Below, piece by piece: positions 13,501 to 22,904 of a stretch of DNA of 64,000 bases. How positions within the stretch are numbered: the stretch's first letter is position 1; the number at the start of each line of letters is the position of its first letter. Source of the DNA: Gigantopelta aegis (taxonomy: Eukaryota > Mollusca > Gastropoda > Neomphalida > Peltospiridae); the NCBI RefSeq assembly GCF_016097555.1, contig NC_054712.1, positions 47,028,571-47,092,570 of the forward strand. Direction: 5' to 3'. The notes below the pieces were generated by a model. It was not told the origin of the DNA, made no database searches, and worked only from the letters and a program-made list of their open reading frames with translations. The position numbers were made by a program, and so were the translations under genes.

Positions 13501-16500
13501 GGCCATTTTGTGCACTAATTGTTTGATTGGTATCATGGTTCATCGAACAGGTACCGTAACACTAGCTGTACTTGAAAAATCATTACCGATAGCCGCTTAA
13601 CACACAACATGACAGGTATGGTAAAGAAAGGATTGCATGGCTATTGTTGCGATTCTCCAATTCATCTATAGCTCGTTCCGCCTAAATAATTAATCCGAAG
13701 GAGGTTGTAATAACCAACTGCGCAAGAGCAGCAATTGTTGGTCCTTTTCGGTGGTTTTCCATTTGATATTTGATGGATCACCAGTTCGAGGGAAATATAG
13801 CTAATAACACAGACAGGACTGGTAATTTAGTTCGAGCGATGTGTTCGACCCATCAGCAGTTAATATAAGGGTTTACCGAACAAAAAACTCGGCACTTCGT
13901 TTTTGGTTCGAGCATTGTGGTGTGATCGACCCTTCCAAGGTAGTTGATGATGTGCTATTATGCTAAAATTAAGTATTGATTAGTATTTTCTGGCATTCCT
14001 GAAATGAATGTCGCCGAGGATTAACAACGCTTGACTGGTCACAGCACACTGCACGACACACGTCACTTTGAGAAACAATAGCCCGGTTTACAGGGGTATC
14101 CGAAGAATGTCAATATTAGATGATAACATGTATTTAATCTCTTCACAGCAGAACTGGCATGAGTATTAACATTTGTTGGTTGATTTTGATAATAAATTGA
14201 ACCAGGTAAAAAAAAAATTCATCAAATCAATCGGTCATTACAATGCCCGTGAGCAAAAACCATTTTCCATTAATAAGCAGGTTCGCGATTATTCGAGGAT
14301 ACAGTCTTGACGCCAAAGAAAAAACACTGTCCGACATACGGCAACAAGGTGCCAAGTGAGCTATGACAATAAACAAGTCGGGATCTTCAAATCTGTTCTA
14401 TGATTTTGTTTTTCAAATCGGATTAGGTCCAAAATATTACAGCAACTTCGACTTCTCACTACTGCTAATAACTCGGCGATTTGAGTCGACTTACGGCGGA
14501 AACAAACGCTCATTTCACCAGCAAGATTTCGGCCTTATGATATTATACTTGCTACCATTTCATATCAAGTTTATGTCCCGTGTAAAATATTTTTCATTGT
14601 CTCATGCTAAACCTCATAACATTTGAAGATTATTTCACTCAGAACATAAACATGATACAAAATGGAAGCTCATTTAATATCCTATAAATATTTATTGGTA
14701 ATTAATATAGTTTAGTTTATATAAATTATGTATGTATTGTCAAATTATATAATTATATGCACAGTATATTTTGTCAATTACAATGCCTTATATAAACAAT
14801 TCCATTCATTACTATGTTTCAAAATTTGATTATTACTAGTCTAAGAGTAGAATTTCAGAACTGTCTGTCTGACTCTGATTTGTCATATAAAAGTGACATT
14901 CCTCTGTTACAGATATTGCTGACATTAGCAAATGGAGTGAAAGAATGAGGGCTCCGTTTATTAATGTTTATGGAGAAACATACTTCCAGACTCAGTGGAT
15001 AAAGTGGATTGAGGCATATAATGCTTACCTAACACAACGGAAAGGTAAATACAATTAAGAATTGTAATTTTATACACGCACACAAATACACACATACACA
15101 ATGAACAAAACGAATGAATGAATGATTAACGACACCTCCACACAAAAATACACATCGGCTATTTGGTGTCAAACAAAGGTAAGGATATGAAGATAATTAT
15201 TTACATTATAAATGTTTTTTAATATAATTATGTAAAAAAAAGTGTGAAGAATTGTGAAAAAAATGCAATTTAAAACTTTGTATAGAAATTGAAATGTTTT
15301 AAAAACCTTAAAGTTAATTCTGTGTGCAATTTAAAAGATTCCAGAACATAACATTCGTGAAAATCTTTTTACACCAAAGAAAAGAGCTGAAATCGGATAC
15401 AAAGATGAAAAATCACATCCTTGATTAATAGGAAATGGCAAATATGTAGCACTGATGGCCACAAGAAATAAGCTCCTGTCCTAGTTGGTGAGACAAGGAC
15501 TGGGATGTGGAGTGGACAATGAAAGAAGTTGAAACAAAGGAGATGAAAATAAAAGGAGGGAATGAAAAGGAGACAGAAGGATTAATATTTTAAGCCCGAA
15601 ATTTCATACACAGTTAAACATCTCTAAACCGGACATCCTTGGGTTTTGAAAGGTTAAGTTCAGTTTTGATGGAATTCTGGTTTACAGAGGGTCCGGTTTT
15701 TAGAGGTATTACTGTATGAAAATAATTAAATGTCATAAAATATTCATTAGACAAAACATCTTTAAATTCAGGTGACATATGTATAGAAGACGTTCCAAGA
15801 ATCCAGTGTCCAACATTTTTACTTCACGGCAAGAAAGATGCGATGGTCTTACAAGAACACCCAGATTACTTGGTGAAACACATAAAGAATGTCAGGTGGG
15901 TAGAACACCCAGATGACTTGGTGAAACACATAAAGAATGTCAGGTGGGTAGAACACCCAGATGACTTGGTGAAACACATAAAGAATGTCAGGTGAACACC
16001 CAGATTACTTAGTGAAACACATAAAGAATGTCCGGTGGGTAGAACATCTGGGTTACTTAGTGAAACACATAGAGAATGTCAGGTAGGTAGAACATCTGGG
16101 TTACTTAGTGAAACACACAAAGAATGTCAGGTGGGTAGAACAACTGGGTTACTTAGTGAAACATAAAGAATGTCAGGTGGGTAGAACATCTTGGTTACTT
16201 CGTGAAACACATAAAGAATGTCAGGTGGGTAGAACATCTGGGTTACTTAGTGAAACACATAAGGCATATCATAAAATATTGTTTGTTTCCGGTTACCCAA
16301 CCGACCCTAATTTGAACCTGCCGACCCTAAAACTTTTTTTGTATATCCAAAAATGTTTTTTTAATATAACAACAATTTTTACGAAAACATTCCAAAACTA
16401 TCACAAACACTAATTTGGTGTCATTTAGGGGATAACCCTACTGTGTTTTCCGATTTGCAGACGTATATTGGTGGTTTTACTGTCGCAAATTTAGTTTTAT

Positions 16501-19450
16501 TGGCGACCCGTTAGCCACAAAATGTTTCCTTCTAACAATTGATTGATGGAGTTACTTCCCTTCAAATTGAAGTTCGGTAACTTTCGTGAGATATCGGGCG
16601 AAGAGTCGGAAAATAGTTTTCATGAATATATGCGATCTTTTCCGATTTACTCTACATCTAGCATAGCGAGGTGTTCCGATTAATAATAATAATAATAATA
16701 ATAATAACTATATTTAATGATTTACTCCAGCAACAAACTGGCCTTGTAGAAATTTAGTGACCTTCTGATAAACTAGAGGAGGGAATGTTTACCAATACTG
16801 ATGGAGTTTACTGCCAAATCAAATGATTAAATATGTCAGTAAGATCTCGATGTGTTTCGTTATTTTTTGTAAGTGGTCACTGGGAACTTCGCGGGTTTCC
16901 GCTAAAAACAGTGTCAGAATGACCATGTGTTTGACGTCGAATAGCTGATGATATTAAAGATAAAAATCAATGTGCTCTAGTGGCGTCGTTAAATAAAACA
17001 AACTTTACTTTTCAACATTCGTTTGAGCATCCTGAGCATTTGTACGGCATTTCTGTTCATTGGACCAATTGATTGCTTCAAACCAAGTGTGTACTTTAAT
17101 ACTGGATACATACAGAATACAACTAACATTGCAAATTATAAAATTGGCAAGTCTACCATTTCTTAGATACACTAGGAAAGATAATATTCATAAAAAAAAA
17201 AAAATGTTATTGTTGGACAGATAAATACAGAACCCTTCTTTTCAGTTTTCATTAAAAGAAATTGTTATAACTTATTTACTGGTTTCTATCCAATTAAGGT
17301 TCAACCAAGTCTGTCCTGGACCAGTACAGAAGTTAAGTGTTAGTATGAGAGTATACCGTCTGCCTATTATTAAACAGCAAGGGGTCTTTTGTATGTACTC
17401 TCCCACAGATAGGTTAGCACCATGTTGCCTTCAAAATCAAAATGCCTTGCCTTTTATAAATTTATAAGTTGCCCATGTAAAAAGAAGCCTTTAAACACAC
17501 CTATGTGGATAGTACTACATATTTCCTTTTTTTAATTAAGTTATGAAATAGATATAGAAAATAAAATGGCCATACGGTTTTTGTCCTTTTGAAAATTGTA
17601 TAATGGAAAAAAAAAGCCCTTATATTTAAAACTGCACATAAAATATGCCCCCAAAACATCACATTACCATGCCTTACTTGATTTCTAGGGAAAACACTGT
17701 GATGAATGGTATTGTTGGTTTGCATAATGCATTTCTATACATGCAGAGATTATTTTGGATACCGGTAGTCAACACCTTTATTTAATATCCATAAATAAAA
17801 TTATTTTCCAAAATAAAATGTTTTTCCTACCTACCTACCCTATATTTTTCCAGCATGTAATAGGAAACAAGTAATTTTTTTTTTTCCGGCCTAAAGAATG
17901 TCCGGTGGGTAGAACATCTGGGTTACTTAGTGAAACACATAAAGAATGTCAGGTGGGTAGAACATCTTGGTTACTTAGTGAAACACAGAAAGAATGTCCG
18001 GTGGGTAGAACATCTGGGTTACATAGTGAAACACGTAAAGAATGTCCGGTGGGTAGAACATCTGGGTTACATAGTGAAACACGTAAAGAATGTCAGGTGG
18101 GTAGAACATGTGGGTTACTTAGTGAAACATGTAAAGAATGTCCGGTGGGTAAAACATCTGGGTTACTTCCTGAAACACATAAAGAATGTCAGGTGGGTAG
18201 AACATCTGGGTTACTTAGTGAAACACATAAAGAATGTCCGGTGGGTAGAACATCTGGGTTACTTAGTGAAACACATAAAGAATGTCCGGTGGGTAGAACA
18301 TCTGGGTTACTTAGTGCAACACATAAAGAATGTTAGGTGGGTAGAACATCTGGGTTACTTTGTGAAACACATAAAGAATGTCAGGTGGGTAGAACATCTG
18401 GGTTACTTAGTGAAACACATAAAGAATGTCCGGTGGGTAGAACATCTGGGTTACTTTGTGAAACACATAAAGAATGTCAGGTTGGTAAAACAACACTTAA
18501 AGAATGTCAGGTGGGTAGAACATCTGGGTTACTTAGTGAAACACGTAAAGAATGTCAGGTGGGTAGAACATCTGGGTTACTTAGTGAAACACATAAAGAA
18601 TGTCCGGTGGGTAGAACATCTGGGTTACTTAGTGAAACACATAAAGAATGTCAGGTGGGTAGAACATCTGGGTTACTTAGTGAAACACATAAAGAATGTC
18701 AGGTGGGTAAAACATCTGGGTTACTTAGTGAAACACATAAAGAATGTCAGGTGGGTAGAACATCTGGGTTACTTCGTGAAACACATAAAGAATGTCAGGT
18801 TGGTAAAACAACACTTAAAGAATGCCAGGTGGGTAGAACATCTGGGTTACTTAGTGAAATAAAGAATGTGAGGTGGGGAGTGTAAACTGTCATTAACTAA
18901 ATCATCAAATATGAATTTGATGATACAGTTCATTAATAATTTGCCAAAAAGCCAATTTGTAAATTACATGCACTTTGGGCTGTTTGGCTAACTAAAACTG
19001 GAAATGGCTACAGATTTCCGTCAAATTGCTAATAATGAAAGCCTGAGGCACATGCATAAAAGGAATGTCGGATTGGTTGATTTTTTACTTTCAAAAACAG
19101 TATTGTCTAACCTTATTCTCAATAAACTACAGATATACAGCCCTCTTATAAAATCAATCACTTAAAACGTGTAGTTTTAACTTGATTAAATTACTTACTA
19201 TGTTTGGAAACAAGAAGAAATTCAATATAATAATTCATAGTTAAAATAATTTTAGAATAATCAATTTGGTAGGCTAGTCTAAAAAAGTTATAAAAATTGT
19301 GGATGTATATTATAATATTAATAATGTAATTGTTATTCTTGTAGGTATTACGAATTTCCAGATGGCAAACACAACATTCATTTGCACTATGCTAAAGAAT
19401 TTAATGCTCTAGTTGAAGAATTTTTGCTTCAGCCAATGGCAAAGCTGTGA
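7344..19450 (+). CDS. BPHL: Valacyclovir hydrolase-like serine hydrolase (BPHL), seven exons
   Basis: Joining exons 7344-7468, 9209-9306, 10760-10927, 11894-12047, 14913-15044, 15772-15895 and 19345-19450 gives an alpha/beta hydrolase close to vertebrate BPHL, which hydrolyses amino-acid esters and is reported to be mitochondrial. Visible landmarks are VNGINLHYEKTGHGS, ILLLPGALGS (oxyanion region), FDPRGYGRS, the nucleophile elbow GWSDGG, VIWGSNAYVT, the acid-loop strand FLLHGKKDAMV and the catalytic His in GKHNIHLHYA. Exon 1 supplies a basic Ser/Arg-rich leader that could target mitochondria. All junction phases agree (2,1,0,1,1,2) except that exon 3 is one base too long. Exons 2 and 6 both end in tandem arrays that repeat the exon end and its splice donor. 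Exons 2, 4, 5, 6 and 7 are certain by homology; exon 1 is inferred. Confidence 0.93.
7520..8385. mobile_element. Fold-back element with poly-G/poly-C ends, in BPHL intron 1
   Basis: Left arm (about 7535-7850) and right arm (about 8070-8372) are reverse complements over roughly 250 bp. For example GTAGTTCACCAAGATAAACC at 7564-7583 is mirrored by GGTTTATCTTGGTGAACTAC at 8336-8355. The outermost sequence is a G run on the left and a C run on the right. A further inverted/direct copy of the block around TTCTAGCAGCC lies at 7930-7990, so the element is internally rearranged. No protein is encoded. Confidence 0.8.
8400..9003. other. BPHL intron 1, no further recognised feature
   Basis: Intronic sequence with a short CA-rich stretch near 8585-8592. 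Nothing else recognised. Confidence 0.4.
9004..9048. repeat. Perfect 20-bp stem hairpin, 5-nt loop
   Basis: TGCAAAAATCCCCAATGTTC at 9004-9023 is followed by CAATT and its exact reverse complement at 9029-9048. The pairing continues outward imperfectly (TTGACAG against GTCAA). It lies about 160 bp before BPHL exon 2. Either a minimal MITE or a transcribed hairpin. Confidence 0.8.
9209..9306 (+). CDS. BPHL: BPHL exon 2
   Basis: Acceptor TTGTTTCAG ends at 9208 and donor CACTGG/GTGAGT starts at 9307. It encodes IQSHKVLVNGINLHYEKTG and then HGSHSILLLPGALG, entry phase 2 and exit phase 1. The final 33 bp and the donor are the founding unit of the array that follows. Confidence 0.92.
9274..10190 (+). 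repeat. Splice-donor minisatellite 1 (45-bp unit, about 19 copies)
   Basis: The unit is the last 33 bp of BPHL exon 2 plus about 12-15 intronic bases (...GGAGCACTGG/GTGAGTAAAACTA...). Copies vary in the number of CTG/CTA-type triplets and by point changes. Nearly every unit keeps a GTGAGTAA donor. A block of about 200 bp at 9374-9570 recurs almost unchanged at 9757-9955, so the array grew by larger duplications too. In the BPHL frame the sequence after the donor reads GE-stop. Confidence 0.92.
10427..10745 (+). mobile_element. SINE family A, full length
   Basis: tRNA-like head with A box region GTAGCCCAATGGTACAAC and B box region TGGGATCAATC, body with ATTGGGCTATTTCTCG and GTAGCCCATGAAGTGGCG, tail GTTAAATAAAACATTTC with a short TTTCTTT end. 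It lies just before BPHL exon 3. Confidence 0.85.
10760..10927 (+). CDS. BPHL: BPHL exon 3, with a +1 frame break
   Basis: Acceptor GGCTACAG ends at 10759 and donor ATGAAA/GTAAGA starts at 10928. The first part reads SSRTDFSPQLEGINRDQF and FDPRGYGRSIPPERDWPA. From about 10882 the homologous sequence (EFIQRDAQDAAALMK) continues in another frame. The exon is 168 bp, whereas the flanking phases require 3n+2, so one extra base is present, most simply a G at 10882/10883. This is either a sequencing error or a true lesion. Confidence 0.88.
10982..11215 (-). mobile_element. SINE family B, antisense
   Basis: On the minus strand it has a head with GACATAGTCCAGTGGTAAAG and a tail complementary to TTTGTTTAACGACGCCACTA. 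It shares the central ATGGTGCATATAAAAGATCC-type block with family A in degraded form. Confidence 0.75.
11318..11643 (+). mobile_element. SINE family A, full length
   Basis: Head with a degraded A box (TTGGTCTTATGGTAAAACG), B box region TAGGATCCCCG, body as in other A copies, tail GTCGTTAAATAAAACATTTC-like followed by TTTCTTTC. The next bases are the CATA microsatellite, which may have grown from the SINE end. Confidence 0.85.
11644..11771. repeat. (CATA)n microsatellite
   Basis: About 30 CATA units with two one-base interruptions (CAACATA). It is in BPHL intron 3. Confidence 0.97.
11894..12047 (+). CDS. BPHL: BPHL exon 4 (nucleophile elbow)
   Basis: Acceptor TTTTGTTAG ends at 11893 and donor AAAG/GTAAAA starts at 12048, phase 0 in and 1 out. 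It encodes ELGEQKYSVLGWSDGGITG, with the catalytic Ser in GWSDGG, and VIWGSNAYVTNKD. Its 51 codons align without gaps to my memory of human BPHL. Confidence 0.95.
12232..12906. mobile_element. Non-autonomous TIR element with CAGGGATGTCAA ends
   Basis: Left end CAGGGATGTCAA is exactly mirrored by TTGACATCCCTG at 12895-12906. The 675 bp between hold two G-runs (about 12310-12325, 12795-12815) and no recognisable protein. The ends are hAT-like, but I see no clean 8-bp target duplication. Located in BPHL intron 4. Confidence 0.7.
13147..13937. mobile_element. Probable pogo/Tigger-type non-autonomous element
   Basis: Left end CAGTTGAATCACG preceded by TA, followed by GGCTCGAACCC. The right end region carries GGTTCGAGCATTGTGGTGTG, an imperfect inverted match. 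Several GTTCGA/TCGAAC blocks recur inside. No transposase is readable. Confidence 0.5.
13960..14900. other. BPHL intron 4, no recognised feature
   Basis: Intronic sequence, more GC-balanced to 14560 and then very AT-rich. No element ends or exons recognised. Confidence 0.4.
14913..15044 (+). CDS. BPHL: BPHL exon 5
   Basis: Acceptor CTGTTACAG ends at 14912 and donor AAAG/GTAAAT starts at 15045. It encodes DIADISKWSERMRAP, then VYGETYFQTQWIKWIEA, matching the BPHL helical lid region (DVSKWSERTRKP...). Phase 1 in and 1 out. Confidence 0.93.
15108..15180 (-). mobile_element. Mini-retroposon family E, antisense
   Basis: A roughly 70-bp block with GATTAACGACACC at one end and ATCGGCTATTTGGTGTCAAA at the other, preceded by an AATG repeat that is the tail in reverse. 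Related copies are at 25767-25812, 29304-29405 and 35057-35128. Confidence 0.6.
15611..15714. mobile_element. Short pogo/Tigger-type MITE
   Basis: CAGTTAAACATCTCTAAACC on the left is mirrored by GGTTTTTAGAGGTATTACTG on the right, 104 bp in all, with TA just outside the right end. TIRs of this form with TA targets are typical of pogo-related elements. Confidence 0.75.
15772..15895 (+). CDS. BPHL: BPHL exon 6
   Basis: Acceptor TTTAAATTCAG ends at 15771 and donor GTCAG/GTGGGT starts at 15896. It encodes GDICIEDVPRIQCPTFLLHG, KKDAMVLQEHPDYLVKHI and KNV, including the strand before the catalytic acid. The last 42 bp plus the first 6 intronic bases are the founding unit of the 48-bp array. Confidence 0.93.
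15854..16262 (+). repeat. Splice-donor minisatellite 2, proximal block
   Basis: 48-bp units founded on BPHL exon 6: AGAACACCCAGATTACTTGG (15854-15873) through AATGTCAG plus intronic GTGGGT. About eight units, most with a GTGGGTAG or GTAGGTAG donor. In the BPHL frame each unit adds 16 residues (KNVRWVEH...), open until a shortened unit at about 15987 gives AGG-TGA. The block is interrupted at 16263 by an insertion. Confidence 0.92.
16263..17891. mobile_element. 1.63 kb insertion splitting the minisatellite, Harbinger-like signature
   Basis: The 48-bp array is broken at TAA (16260-16262) and resumes at TAA (17892-17894), giving a 3-bp target duplication. The ends begin GGC and finish GGCC, with imperfect inverted similarity (TTGTTTCC near the left, GGAAACAAG near the right). 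TAA targets and GG/GC ends suit PIF/Harbinger elements, but no transposase is readable. Inside lie an AAT microsatellite (about 16681-16707), a SINE B tail at 16945-17010 and an antisense SINE scrap near 17340-17430. Confidence 0.65.
17892..18878 (+). repeat. Splice-donor minisatellite 2, distal block
   Basis: About 20 further 48-bp units in the same orientation, consensus AAAGAATGTCAG/GTGGGTAGAACATCTGGG... (C/A variation at the base before the donor G). A variant with GTTGGTAAAACAACACTTAA occurs at about 18481 and again at about 18799, so a block of roughly 318 bp was duplicated. One frame is open for over 900 bp. Confidence 0.92.
18890..19340. other. Distal BPHL intron 6
   Basis: AT-rich intron up to the exon 7 acceptor. 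Nothing recognised. Confidence 0.5.
19345..19450 (+). CDS. BPHL: BPHL exon 7 (catalytic His, stop)
   Basis: Acceptor TTCTTGTAG ends at 19344. The first base completes an Arg codon from exon 6, then YYEFPDGKHNIHLHYAKEF, NALVEEFLLQPMAKL and TGA at 19448-19450. His in GKHN is the catalytic base of the triad. Confidence 0.93.
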
Positions 19451-19583
19451 GAGTGATTCAGGTTTTTCTACTGAATGTTCACGTTTGTATTCAGACAGAA
19501 AGAGGAATTCCGTTTTTACATTTGTTAGACTCTTTATATTTCCAGTTCTTTTATCTTTTATTAGCATATGTACATGTATATCT

Positions 19584-19763
19584 CAGAGGCAGATATAGAG
19601 GGGGTTACTGGGCCCCCGCTAAATTTTGCGATAGTTATAATTTTATTATATTTTAATTTTTAAACATTTTCAATCCCCCTCCAAACCTCCCCCAAAGTTC
19701 CCTTGGCATTTCACCTCATGTCACTTGGGTCCCTACTAAATAGATTTTCTGGATCCGCCACTG
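19584..19763. mobile_element. MITE with CAGTGGCGGATCCAG-type ends
   Basis: Right end reads CTGGATCCGCCACTG and the left end the decayed mirror CAGAGGCAGATATAG. TATCT flanks both sides as a possible target duplication. It lies just after the BPHL stop, so it may be in the 3' UTR. Confidence 0.7.
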
Positions 19764-20084
19764 TATCTGACCAAAGCAACCTGTCCATGACTATAGTTAC
19801 TGTATTTGAACAGTTTCAAGTTTTATAGAATTAATATTTACATCAGTATTTTGTTGTACACCAGTTCATTTTTTTTTTCTTTCTACCAACTACTAAAATT
19901 TTCCTGCAATTTTTTCGATGTTAAGGGTCTGGATTTTCAATAATGAAAAAAAATCAAAAAAATCCATTTCCATCTCTCAAGGGATGTAATGGGTTTATCC
20001 TGCTCCATGACTTTCAGTCTGTGCGTGGGTTTTTGCTGCTGTTTGTGGAAAAGCATATAAAAACGACCCCTTGCTGACTTTGGT

Positions 20085-20330
20085 GGTGTAGCCGTCAGAC
20101 TTGAGGCTGTATGTATTGGATCTGCCTCCTGGTACTGGCTCCCACCCAGAGCAAGTTTAATGACTCAATTTGTAGGTGTAAGGCCACTACACAGACCTCT
20201 CTCTCACTAACAACTAAACACACCCCTAATGTCCTGAATAGATAGTCCAGATAGCTGAGGTGTGTGTGTCCAGGACTGTGCTTGAACCTTAATTGAATAT
20301 AAGTATGAAAATAACTATAAATGAACGAAT
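20085..20330 (+). mobile_element. SINE family C, degraded
   Basis: Head region GGTGGTGTAGCCGTCAGAC, then CCACCCAGAGCAAG, AGGCCACTACACAGACC and the tail block CTTGAACCTTAATTGAATAT. Same family as copies at 23086, 35937 and 52430. Confidence 0.7.
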
Positions 20331-20439
20331 GAATTCCGTAGTAGCTTATGTGGTGGCTGTGGTTTTCCTCACTTATTCTTTAGACCATGTGTCAAAATAA
20401 CTATTAGACCCTAAATAGTCATAATAATAGTGAGAGAAA

Positions 20440-20605
20440 GAGGAAGTGTTTTATTTAATGATGCACTCAACACATTTTATATGCACCATGCCATAGACAG
20501 GATAGTGCATACCACAGCCTTTGTTACACCAGTTGTGGAGCACTGGCTGGAATGAGAAATAGCCCAATGGGTCCACCGACTGGGATCGATCCTAGCTGAG
20601 AGAAA
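20440..20605 (-). mobile_element. SINE family A, antisense, internally deleted
   Basis: Tail block TTTATTTAATGATGCACTCA followed directly by the central block ATAGACAGGATAGTGCATAC and AATAGCCCAATGGGTCCACC. The middle of the body is missing. Confidence 0.75.
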
Positions 20606-20686
20606 GAAATAAAGGAACGCTTGGTATGGTAGACCAACTTTAATTCAGTTAGTGTCGTGATTTCTGTATGAATACTCTAATATTAT

Positions 20687-21028
20687 CAGGGCTTCTAGAT
20701 TATGGTAGCCCCACTCCCATGGCTAGTGACATTTAATGTTGGGCTAGTAAATAACTACTATTGCCATGCCCGATGGCTAGTGAAAAAAAAGTTGTCAAAT
20801 GCTGCATTTAAGTCTGTTTTGAAATATGAATATCCTGCCTCCAACCCCACCCCCCAATCTTAATGTTTTTAATCGCTATCTCCCTCTTTAGGTAACATAT
20901 CTGATTACTACTATTAGTAAAATTGTATTAAGTAAAGTAAGGCTAGTGAATTTTTAATCGTGGCAAGTAAATGTTTTAAATCACTGATCCCATGGCTAGT
21001 GGATTTTACAAAAATTCTAGAAGCCCTG
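20687..21028. mobile_element. MITE with CAGGGCTTCTAGA ends, copy 1
   Basis: CAGGGCTTCTAGATTATGG at the left is mirrored by ATTCTAGAAGCCCTG at the right. The interior contains repeated GGCTAGTG blocks. A second copy is at 28146-28586. Confidence 0.8.
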
Positions 21029-21582
21029 ATTTATATAATGTGGGATTAAATGTCAAGTTATGCTGAATTGACTGCCAGTAAAATGGTTTACTTCCTGACA
21101 CTAAAGGTGACATTTCATACGAGGATAGTGAATTGTATAGCCACGGATGAAATCATAATGTTCAACAGCTGTCTTGTCACAGTTGGCTATTCTCGTATGT
21201 AGCACTGATATTGTGTGGCATCGCCTTAAGTGAAGGATTTGGTTACAGTTATTTTTCACTATATTTGATGGGGTGATCCTTTATTATTTCCATCAGTGAA
21301 TCTGTCCAACTCTGTGGTATTAAAGATAAATGTCAGAAAATGAATGCTTATGGGCAGAAGAACCGACAATACCGTGACAGACTGGTAATGTGTGTGATAT
21401 ATTTTGTTACATACATAGTGTGTGCATTGATAAATGTTATTTTTTTAATAAACATACGTAACTAATTATGCATCTTGTTTGGTGCTATACAATAAACTTG
21501 ACAATTCATTTTGTAGTCGGGTGTTGTTATTACAGCTCAATCTGTGTAGCAAATAGTTTTTATGGATTTTACGAAGGAAAGA

Positions 21583-21958
21583 AAGAAAGAAATGTTTTAT
21601 TTAACGATGCACTCAACACATTTTATTTAGGGTTATATGGTTAAGGACCACACAGATTTTGAGAGGAAACCCGTTGTCGCCACTACATGGGCTACTCTTT
21701 CCGATTAGCAGCAAGGGATCTTTTATTTGCGCTTCCCACAGGCAGGATAGCACAAACCATGGCCTTTGTTGAACCAGTTATAGATCACTGGTCGGTGCAA
21801 GTGGTTTACACCTACCCATTGAGCCTTGCGGAACACTCACTCAGGGTTTGGAGTTGGTATCTGGATTAAAAATCTCATGCCTCGACTGGGATCCGAACCC
21901 AGTACCTACCAGCCTGTAGACCGATGGCCTAACCACGACGCCACCGAGGCCGGTTTTT
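21583..21958 (-). mobile_element. Composite SINE: C-type head on A-type body
   Basis: Read on the minus strand it opens with the C-type tRNA-like head (CCGGCCTCGGTGGCGTCG, B box TGGGTTCGGATCCC), has its own middle section (CTGAGTGAGTGTTCCGCAAG), and then the family A body and tail ending in TTTCTTTCTTTC. It looks like one full-length element, not two overlapping insertions. Confidence 0.75.
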
Positions 21959-22124
21959 ACGAAGGAAGTAAAAAGGCAATATATGAGGATTTATTTTTCC
22001 AATGCTGCGGTGGTGCCGTCCACTTTTGTATTAAAATTTAATGTTAAAGTTTTTACATTTGGATCAATTTCTCACCAATTGAAATGACCTGGGAAGGGCA
22101 AGTTTAAAGAATAGGGGGAAAAAA

Positions 22125-22424
22125 TATAAGAAGGAAATGTTTTTATTTAACAACGCACTCAACACATTTTATTTACGGTTATATGGTTAAGGACCACACA
22201 GATACTGAGATTGGAAACCCGCTGTCACCACTTCATGGGCTACTCTTTTCAATAAATATGCACCATCCCACAGACAGGATAGTACATACCACAGCCTTTG
22301 TTACACCAGTTGTGGAGCACTGGCTGGAACAAGAAATAGCCCAATGGGCCCACCAATGGGAATCGATCCCACATTGATCGCGCATCAGGCGAGCGCTGTA
22401 CCACTGAGCTACGTCCTGCCCCCA
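22125..22424 (-). mobile_element. SINE family A, full length, antisense
   Basis: Minus strand head GGCAGGACGTAGCTCAGTGG, B box region TGGGATCGATTCCC, body and tail as in other A copies. Confidence 0.85.
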
Positions 22425-22507
22425 ATAATATAAGGTATTCAGTTAGACAAAAAGAACCTGTGGAGGTTGATTTTTCTGTTACATAAACACTAATGAGGGT
22501 ACTTTTG

Positions 22508-22513
22508 TTTATT
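22508..22513 (-). promoter_or_regulatory. Possible polyadenylation signal of the PPR-like gene
   Basis: AATAAA on the minus strand about 215 bp after the stop at 22726. Confidence 0.35.
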
Positions 22514-22725
22514 TTTCTGAAAGGGGGTGGGGTGACACCTCTGCTCTAGATACCTGGAATGACCATTATTATATACAGTGTAGCTATTCGCCATGTATGG
22601 TCAGATTTAAAGGCATAGCTCAAAGAAGACGAATGGCTATTCTACATGGTCGTATGATGTTAAAAATCTGTTTCATGAAATATTTAATACAGTGTTGGTA
22701 TATATGTTGAAAATGTTTGGTAACA

Positions 22726-22904
22726 TCATTCACGTGTGTCAAGCCATGTTGTCAACTCCTGCATGAGAGACTGCACATGTTCAGATGGTGATTGTTTGCT
22801 TATTTCCCGGAGTAGATGTCGGATTTTGTCTGGATGAAGAGGGATCCCCTGTGATCTTGCCATCGTCAGAACTTGTAAACACTCGTCCAACTTGCCCGAC
22901 TGAC
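22726..22904 (-). CDS. PPR-like gene, last exon
   Basis: Starts after TATACTTCAG and completes a Cys codon, then QSGKLDECLQVLTMARSQG, IPLHPDKIRHLLREISK and LMQELTTWLDTRE, stop TGA at 22726-22728. It contains one full PPR-like helical pair. Confidence 0.85.

Noticed and set aside
17905-18885. Open frames of 143-310 codons
   Set aside because: Product of the 48-bp intronic array. No start context or family similarity beyond the repeated exon 6 piece.
22123-22424. Possible tRNA gene from A/B-box-like sequence
   Set aside because: It is the head of a SINE: no closed cloverleaf. The same holds for the other SINE heads.
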